Shown here piece after piece: positions 37,901 through 64,000 of a stretch of 64,000 nt of DNA. This DNA is from Thamnaconus septentrionalis (lineage: Eukaryota; Chordata; Actinopteri; Tetraodontiformes; Monacanthidae): positions 10,452,001 to 10,516,000 of the forward strand of contig CM020511.1 in NCBI GenBank assembly GCA_009823395.1, read 5' to 3'. A program made the position numbers and the translations under genes. Under the pieces are notes generated by a model. The model was not told the origin of the DNA and searched no databases. It worked only from the letters and a program-made list of their open reading frames with translations. Each line of letters opens with the position of its first letter. Position 1 is the stretch's first letter.

Positions 37901-37985
37901 GGCACGCACTGTCAAAACAACACAACACACCCGTGAGCGTTGGCAAAACTCACCCTCCGCTCGCTCCAACTTCTAGCTCAGCCAT
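31898..37985 (-). CDS. abhd5: 1-acylglycerol-3-phosphate acyltransferase ABHD5 / CGI-58 (lipolysis co-activator)
   Basis: Seven coding exons join in phase: 37985-37954, 36564-36479, 36241-35866, 34177-34023, 33412-33301, 33209-33023 and 31987-31898. They encode 345 residues (human ABHD5 has 349). The alpha/beta-hydrolase fold shows HGFGGG (residues 78-83, oxyanion loop), the family's pseudo-nucleophile motif GHNLGG (147-152) with Asn149 in place of the catalytic Ser, and the C-terminal [10 protein letters not shown] with His323. The Asn separates it from its paralogue ABHD4, which keeps Ser. The N-terminus has the tryptophan-rich segment W12, W14, W18, W22 that anchors ABHD5 to lipid droplets. 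The protein is known to activate the triglyceride lipase PNPLA2/ATGL on droplets and is held by perilipins. All introns are GT-AG; the shortest is 91 bp (33210-33300). The start was chosen as the only ATG that splices in frame to the Trp-rich exon. It is head to head with ano10, as in human. Confidence 0.97.
33023..33209 (-). CDS. abhd5: abhd5 coding exon 6
   Basis: Encodes [19 protein letters not shown] to SHVGIT, including the [12 protein letters not shown] segment. Acceptor TCACAG|C, donor AACT|GTAAGT. Confidence 0.96.
33301..33412 (-). CDS. abhd5: abhd5 coding exon 5
   Basis: Encodes [15 protein letters not shown] to NVQSP. Acceptor CTCCAG|GT, donor CCCAG|GTCTGA, which is a weak donor next to a very short (91 bp) intron. 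Confidence 0.95.
34023..34177 (-). CDS. abhd5: abhd5 coding exon 4
   Basis: Encodes [16 protein letters not shown] through LRLVGPI, the strand and lid region after the nucleophile elbow. Acceptor CCTCACAG|G, donor ATAG|GTGGGT. Confidence 0.96.
35866..36241 (-). CDS. abhd5: abhd5 coding exon 3 (hydrolase core)
   Basis: The 376-bp exon encodes residues 40-165, with [31 protein letters not shown] and GHNLGGYLA. Acceptor CTCCAG|GC, donor GACAG|GTAGGT. Confidence 0.97.
36479..36564 (-). CDS. abhd5: abhd5 coding exon 2 (Trp-rich droplet anchor)
   Basis: Encodes residues 11-40, including [15 protein letters not shown]. This matches the human WLTGWLPTWCPTS segment. Acceptor GTGTAG|G, donor GCGAT|GTGAGA. 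Confidence 0.95.
37511..37591 (-). CDS. abhd5: Possible extra abhd5 cassette exon (1b), 81 bp
   Basis: Lies in intron 1. The acceptor is a pyrimidine tract ending TTTTTGCTCCAG|AG and the donor is ATAAG|GTGTGT. The 81 bp are stop-free in the frame set by exon 1 and keep the frame into exon 2, so inclusion adds 27 residues just before the Trp-rich droplet anchor (345 to 372 residues). The added peptide starts [20 protein letters not shown]. Human ABHD5 has no counterpart in the sequence I know. It could be an alternative exon, an alternative first exon (it has an internal in-frame ATG) or chance. Confidence 0.45.
37954..37985 (-). CDS. abhd5: abhd5 coding exon 1
   Basis: Encodes [10 protein letters not shown] plus two bases of codon 11. 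The donor is GGAGG|GTGAGT. Confidence 0.9.
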
Positions 37986-38024
37986 ACTGTTAAAAAAAAA
38001 AAAGACACCTCCGAGAGCCCCTGC

Positions 38025-38053
38025 GGTCACGTGACCTCAGAACGGATGACGTC
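38025..38053 (-). promoter_or_regulatory. abhd5: abhd5 proximal E-box (CLEAR-type) palindrome and CRE-like site
   Basis: GGTCACGTGACC (38025-38036) is a perfect 12-bp palindrome containing GTCACGTGAC, the consensus of CLEAR/TFEB sites and also a USF E-box. TGACGTC (38047-38053) is a CRE-type core. They lie 40 and 62 bp upstream of the abhd5 ATG, in a CpG-rich stretch with GTGACGCAATG and CGGAAGT (ETS) further out (38177-38194). Sites are seen directly; factor binding is inferred. Confidence 0.55.
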
Positions 38054-38054
38054 G

Positions 38055-39354
38055 GGTCAGTAGTCATTGCGTGTTTGATTCGTTGCTTAAGACATCTCAT
38101 TTGAGCGGTTCTTCCCTCGGCGCCGCCGTCCCCGCCTTTCCTCGAGTCTCGGTAATACAATGCAAGCGCACTGAGTGTGACGCAATGCGGAAGTAGTCCG
38201 CCTGTCACAGACCTAAACATTGCTACTCGGCAGAGAGGAGCCTCTGGGTAAGCAAGTAGTTTATTACATGACTTGTGGTTGTTGTTTCTTTGCAGACGCA
38301 TTCTGTCGTGTCAAACGCTGCTCAAGCTCAACTCAATGCTCCGGTTTGACTTGACAGCATTTGGTGTACACAGTTGCATCGCATGAAAGGAACGATTATT
38401 TAAACAACACCTTCAAGCTATAAATCAAAACTCTTCACAAACATTTTATCGCAGCTGAAAAGTAATTGGCATAAGTCTTGCAACAATAACCACGTGCTGG
38501 AATGTTTAAAGTTTAAACATTCCACAATTGGAAATGTTTAAACTTCCCCGATTCTGGTGTCAAAAAGGCAAACGGCGATAGCCTAATGAGTTAATTATAC
38601 CACTGCTCATATTTTCCCTCTTGTTGTGCTCATGTTTATTTGTTTATTTGTTTGTGTAGCCATTTTTTTAAGCACTGACAGTAGACAAAATATATGAGGT
38701 AGCTAGTTTGAAAATGGACTGAAAGAGTGTAGACTGAAGCTAATTCCTGAAGACGATTGCAGTGATTAAATTTAATCCACCACAAAATAACATTTACACA
38801 TGTATGTATGTATGTATGTATGTATGTATGTATGTATGTATGTATGTATGTATGTATGTATGTATGTATGTATGTTGATGGACCTACATTTCTTTTGTGC
38901 ATTTTTTTTGGCCTGCCTGCTGACAAAGGCAGACAAATATTTATTTTATTTTTTATTTTTTTAAATGCTATGTATGATCTAATGCGGGAGGATGAATTTC
39001 ATTGATTTTTTTTTTTTTTTTTTATAACTAACCCGACCTTTGCTCAGGACTTTATGCACTTAGAAAAATATTTGTTGAGCGCCCTTGTTCAGCCATTTTA
39101 TTATTATAATTTTGTAATTTGAAATATTTTAATAATAACAAAGGCAAAATACGTTGAACATAACTTTAAAGTAGCGTAATGGGAGTTAATAGATGACTTT
39201 CGAGTTGTCAGCATGGTTGGTCAGTGTTAAATATCAGGCTACTTGTTTGTTTACTGACAGTTACTTTCGCATAGAAGTGCATCGCCGTTGTAGTTGTTGG
39301 ATTCATACAGAATAAAGTAGACAGACCGGCCTGTATGTACGTGTTCTTACCAAC
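38055..39354. other. Head-to-head intergenic interval between abhd5 and ano10
   Basis: No coding exon. CpG-richer near 38.0-38.25 kb, then AT-rich with a GTAT microsatellite and poly-T runs. The two promoters seem to be separate CpG patches about 1.3 kb apart rather than one shared core. Confidence 0.5.
38801..38874. repeat. (GTAT)18 microsatellite
   Basis: Uninterrupted tetranucleotide TGTA/GTAT run of about 74 bp. Confidence 0.95.
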
Positions 39355-39568
39355 AAGACGGCAACGTGGGAGGGTGTGACAGCTGAAATTGGCCGCGTCG
39401 CTCCGTGACGTGGAACATAACCGAGGGCTGCGCCGAGTACAGCGGCCGCCGGGCTTCACACAGCTGCGGTTTAAAATTAAATCTGACGATCCGCAGATCC
39501 GCGGGGCCGAATCCCGCCCCCTCAGAGCTTAAACCGCGCTGCTCCCTGTACGGACCCAACAGATCCCG
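39355..39568 (+). promoter_or_regulatory. ano10: Candidate ano10 promoter and non-coding exon 1
   Basis: CpG-rich patch with a TCCCGCCCCCT Sp/E2F-like site (39509-39520) ending at a good donor, CCCG|GTGAGT (exon end 39568). The next acceptor upstream of the ano10 ATG is at 40646, so this patch fits a 5' untranslated first exon, as in human ANO10. The transcription start is not known. Confidence 0.45.
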
Positions 39569-40666
39569 GTGAGTCGACGCACTGACTGACTGACTCGGCC
39601 CGACCACCACACCCCACAAACCTCGGCTGGTTTCGCAGCTTCCTGGACCTCGAAAAAAAAACCCAACAAAACTAAAACCCCTTCACTGTCGTTTATTGAA
39701 ACGCTGTCAAGTGTGTTCCCTCTGTGCGAGTGCGCGCTAAGTTGATCAGCTGTCTCTGTCAGTTGTCTGGGCTGCAGTCCCGCTAGTACAGTATGGAGTA
39801 AATATGGAGATCGTAGTTAGATCCGTGGTTAAAGGCAGGAGGATCACTGGATCACGTTGCTTTAAGTAAACACACACAATGAGGCGAGGCAGCTCTTCAC
39901 ACACCTCGTGGAATCCTGCCATCAGTCATTTTCGTCCGTTGGGTGTACAATGGCACTGGCAACACCACAAAACAACTAACAAAATAGTCGTTTTGGCGAT
40001 TGTGCAATTTTTGTGTTTAAATTGTCAATTCATCAAAAACTATTTGGCAACCTAACATTTGAAAGCAGCTTCGATTTACTGCTTTTCTTATTACTGTTTT
40101 CAGTATTTCGTTCGACACTATTATCAACAAGTACATTGTCTTTTGGATCCGCCTTTTGGGGATTTTTAAATGTAATTTAATTTAATTTTATCTTATTTGT
40201 CATATCACCACCAACACATAAAAGGAAATTTAATAACATCAATAATAATACAAATAATAATAATAATCAATTAAGTCCTCTCTTCTGACATGAGATGACA
40301 AAAAGGAACAGAAGAAGATTGCTCTTATGTCTATGTTCCTAACTGCTTAAAGACAAAGAACATAGGGAAAAAAAACAAAAACAAAATAGACAAAAAAAAA
40401 TGTTGTACCCAGTGTAACCCTCGTTTTAGAAAGTCCTTGTGGTAGCGGAAGTCTAAGCTAAGTATAAGCTTTGGCTAATGGGTCAGGGGTGTGATTGTGT
40501 TGAAGATGTAATTAGCATTGAAAACCAGTCTTGTTTGTCGTGTTGGACAAGAATTCAGTGATGGCCCATAGGAAGGCAAATAGGATCACTGGAGTACAAA
40601 CACACGAGAATGCTCCCCCTCATCATGTCTCTTTACTTTTCTCCAGGTGCCCCAGGAGAGGAGAGG

Positions 40667-60751
<20,085 letters not shown>

Positions 60752-61204
60752 GTAGTCCTGGTTTGAAGAGTGAAGTGTAACAGTGGTTTTCTCTACTTTA
60801 TGTGTCCACTTTGGTTTTTTTTGCTAATATGAGATCTAACTTTGGGAACGTTACAAAGGACCATTTCAACATTCATAACCAAAACTAAAACAAGGTACAG
60901 ATAATTATGCAGCACATCAATACTAACCTCATCACTCTGAGTTGCGGTTTTATGTTTTGCTTTGTTTGGTTTTTACATGAGACAAACAGAGAGGTCAGTG
61001 GGTTTTGGCTGCTCACTTCAGTGTGCCACCCATAGATGACCAGATACTGACCGAACCTGACCAGTGGTACAGCGGGTTATGTCACCATTGGTAACAGTGC
61101 TTTTTTTGAAACCCAATCAGAGTAAGTACCAAAGAAGTAGCACTGGGTACTGAACACAAGGTACTTTTTACATTGGAAAAGTGCACGAGAGTGTTGCAGG
61201 GCAG

Positions 61205-62175
61205 GGTAAAGTAGAGTAGAGTAAGGGGTAGAATCGAGTATAGTAGACTAGGGTATGGTAGAGTAGGGTAGAGTAGAGAAGAGTAGGCTAGGGTAGAGTA
61301 GGGTAGAGTAGGCTAGCGTATGGTAGAGTAGGGTAGAGTAGAGAAGATTAGGCTAGGGTAGAGTAGGGTAGAGTAGGCTAGGGTAGAGTAGGGTAGGGTA
61401 TGGTAGAGTAGGGTAGAGTAGAGAAGATTAGGCTAGGGTAGAGTAGGCTAGGGTAGAGTAGGGTAGGGTATGGTAGAGTAGGGTAGAGTAGAGAAGATTA
61501 GGCTAGGGTAGAGTAGGGTGGGGAGTAGGCTGGGGGCAGAGTAGGCTGGGGCAGAGTAGGGTGGGGTAGAGTGGGGGAAGAGTAGGCTAGGGTGGGAGCA
61601 GGGTGGGAGTGGGCTGGGGTATGGTGGGAGTGGGGTGGGAGTAGAGAAGAGTAGGCTAGGGTGGAGCAGGCAGAGTAGGCTGGGGTGTGGTAGAGCAGGT
61701 GGGAGTAGAGAAGAGTAGGCTAGGGTGGGAGTGGGGTGCAGAGTGGGCTGGGGCAGAGTAGGCTAGGGTGGAGTGGGGTGGGGTGAGCAGAGAAGAGTAG
61801 GCTGGGGTGGGGCAGGGTGGGAGTGGGCTGGGGTGTGGTGGGAGTGAGGGTGGAGTAGAGAAGAGTAGGCTAGGGTGGAGCAGGGGTGAGGGAGTGAGGC
61901 TGGGGTGTGGTGGGAGTAGGGTGGAGAGAGAAGAGTAGGCTAGGGTAGAGCAGGGCAGAGTGGGCTGGGGTATGGTGGGAGTGGGGTGGGAGTAGAGAAG
62001 AGTAGGCTAGGGTAGAGTAGGCTAGGGTATGGTAGAGTAGGGTAGAGTAGAGAAAAATAGGCGAGGGTAGAGTAGGGTAAAGTAGGCTAGGGTAGAGTAG
62101 GGTAGAGTAGGCTAGGGTAGAGTAGGGTAGAGTAGAGAAGAATAGGCCAGGGTAGAGTAGGCCAGGGTTAGGGTA
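61205..62175. repeat. Pentamer-based minisatellite (GGGTA/GAGTA/GGCTA), about 1 kb
   Basis: Tandem array built from GGGTA, GAGTA and GGCTA pentamers with GAGAAGATTAGGCTAGGGTA-type higher-order blocks repeating every several dozen bases. The middle (about 61520-61960) is shifted to GGGTGGGG-like variants. The minus-strand open frame over it reads YSTLLYPTL-like repeats and is an artefact. Confidence 0.9.
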
Positions 62176-62684
62176 GGTACTGGCAGCGAAACCCACTATT
62201 AGAGTTTGAGTGGGAAGAGCCTGAACTTGGAATTTGGAGCCACACATTTAAGTTTCTCTTTTTTAATATATACATTTATTTAAAGACATAAAAACATAAA
62301 CCAACTAACGTATCAGAAGGAGAATACACCACTGGGTTTACATGGATAGTATATGGCTTTAAGCTTAAAACTACCCCGAAACGTAATTTTACAGTAAAAT
62401 AGTGCTGTAGCAATTCAACAAGAATACTACATGTATTAAATGCACGTTGTGTTGTCACTGTTTCTCGTGCATGTGGTTTAAACAGACTAGACTTTACAGA
62501 AGACTTTGAGGACACAGTGTTGCTCTGAGTTTTCATCCCTTTATTGCAATTTAAACTTGAGCGAGCCGTTAGTTTCACAACAGTTGGATTTCTCCCCCCT
62601 TTGAACAGCAGAGTGTATGGATCATGAAGGGCACAGTGTTGTTTGACATGCAGACTGTCTCAGTTGTGTACGGAGGTGTGACTC

Positions 62685-63610
62685 AAGGCTCATACACACT
62701 GAACGCGTCAAGCGCAGGGGGGCGTCAGCGCAGCCATTCATTGTGTATGTGCGACGTCGGCGCAAGAGCGCAACGCCGCGCTGAGAGCAGAGCGTCGCGC
62801 AAGGGTGGCGTTTGACGCCTTGACGTATGACGCTCGATTTAAAAATGTTTTAAATCGAGCGTCAACGCGCTGTGACGACATCTTGGCGCGGCCAATAGGA
62901 GAGCAGTCGGCTCCGAAAAAAGTGGCCAGACGCAGAGCGCCAGCAGCGAGAGAGCAGGAGTGAGAAAAGTGGAGGAAAAACTTGTCTCTCGCAGTGTCCC
63001 GAGTGTAAAATCTGAAATGACGCTGAGCTCTGGGACTCAAGACTAGCTTAAAAAATATGCATCTGGTTGGCGACTCTGCTCGGTTTCGAGCTCTGACGTT
63101 CTTGTTAGCTCCGGTGCTCGTACTAGCTGCTACGTGTTTTGCATTGAGGTGGTGCCGGGGCTTGAATAACTGCGGTGGAACGAAAACTCGTTGTGCCACC
63201 GTTTGCACACAACAGCGCTCTCGTCCTCCCGCTTGCTACTCAGTGCGTTGCTATCCATTTTGCCGGAAACTCTACTCGTGCAATGTACGTTCCGTGTTGT
63301 CTTGAGTATAAAATAAAATGCGAATCATCGCGATAATGATCCGACCCTAATATATATGAAAAAGCAACAACTTATGTTCATAAATTGTCAGACACAGTTC
63401 GATGTAGAGAAGTTTTAACACACATGTAAACACTGGTGCCGTGCTCTGCATCTGGGCACTTTATTTTCCCCCAGAACCGGCTGCTCTCCTATTGGCCGCG
63501 CCAAGGTGTCGTCACAGGGCGTTGACGCCAGGTCTGCCCCTGCTTGCGCCTACTTGCGCCATACCGCGCGTCGGACCGCGTCAAAAACGCGTTCAGTGTG
63601 TATGAGCCTT
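62685..63610. mobile_element. Fold-back DNA element with perfect 24-bp terminal inverted repeats
   Basis: 62685-62708 (AAGGCTCATACACACTGAAC...) is exactly the reverse complement of 63587-63610. The arms continue inward as diverged inverted repeats, for example TTGGCGCGGCCAATAGGAGA (about 62883-62902) against 63484-63503. CpG-rich. Short frames in the centre, such as a minus-strand MDSNALSSKREDE... of about 45 codons, could be a transposase remnant, but I cannot assign a family. Harbinger-like is possible. A target-site duplication is not clear. Confidence 0.75.
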
Positions 63611-63965
63611 CACGTGGCGTCACTTTAGTCGTTCTGTGCTTTAATAGCAACTGAGTCCGTCTCAGATCTCAAAGAGCAGCTCGAGATCTTCTCTGGACCC
63701 TTTAACCCTGACTTTGTTCGACATAAACTGAAAAAACTTGCCTTTTAAACATAAACAGCCTGTCTTTTCAAAACACAAAATTGTCATCTGTGGGATTTAG
63801 GCCTGTTCTTCTTCAAATCCCCCCAAAAATGAAGGTTGTCTAAAGATACTTGAGGAAGGTTGAGTGCAGGGTGCGGCGAGAAGTTGGAAGTTGGAACTCC
63901 CTCATGGTTGTTTGCATGGATTAAAACACTCCTACACTCTTTTTTTCCTCCATACTTTTTTTCAG

Positions 63966-64000
63966 GCTTCAGACAGAAGCAATTGTGGTCAAAATTACCC
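63966..64000 (+). CDS. ano10: Possible further ano10 C-terminal exon (cut by window edge)
   Basis: Preceded by a long pyrimidine tract (CTCTTTTTTTCCTCC...TTTTTTTCAG) and open in the phase left by the 17-bp exon 14, reading LQTEAIVVKIT. It also stays open if joined directly to exon 13. The exon runs off the window. Confidence 0.35.

Noticed and set aside
61870..62247. 125-codon minus-strand frame with YSTLLYPSL-like repeats
   Set aside because: It is a translation of the pentamer minisatellite, not a gene.
62738..63208. 156-codon minus-strand frame in the fold-back element
   Set aside because: Much of it lies in the inverted-repeat arm, it is Ala/Arg-rich from CpG composition and shows no transposase motif.

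Overview
This window is vertebrate nuclear DNA, almost certainly from a ray-finned (teleost) fish. The evidence is two split genes with GT-AG introns, dense dinucleotide and tetranucleotide microsatellites, and many remnants of hAT-like, Tc1-like and other short inverted-repeat DNA transposons of types familiar from fish genomes.

Two protein-coding genes can be rebuilt exon by exon. On the minus strand, abhd5 (CGI-58, co-activator of adipose triglyceride lipase) runs from its ATG at 37985 to its stop at 31898, with seven coding exons and 345 residues. On the plus strand, ano10 (anoctamin-10/TMEM16K) starts at 40667; exons 2 to 13 give 639 residues up to 59437, and its C-terminal exon(s) lie at 60731 and perhaps at the window edge (63966). 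The two genes are head to head, about 2.7 kb apart from ATG to ATG, which is the same arrangement as ABHD5/ANO10 in human. All splice phases in both models were checked by hand and agree.

Layout: 1-31.9 kb is a gene desert with transposon fossils, microsatellites and a few stretches that look like candidate regulatory DNA. 31.9-38.0 kb is abhd5. 38.0-39.6 kb holds the shared promoter interval, with a 12-bp E-box palindrome matching the CLEAR/USF type and a CRE half just upstream of the abhd5 ATG. 39.4-64 kb is ano10, whose intron 12 (11.9 kb) and the stretch after exon 14 carry most of the repeats, including a ~1 kb minisatellite (61.2-62.2 kb) and a 926-bp fold-back element with perfect 24-bp ends (62685-63610).

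The observations most worth following are: an 81-bp exon-like segment in abhd5 intron 1 that has good splice sites, keeps the frame and would place 27 new residues directly before the tryptophan-rich lipid-droplet anchor; a 93-bp ano10 intron that is in frame and stop-free; a putative ano10 stop codon that overlaps a consensus splice donor; and long complementary (TC)n and (GA)n tracts in introns 4 and 12 of ano10 that could pair in the transcript. No bacterial-type system, CRISPR array or intact transposase gene was seen.
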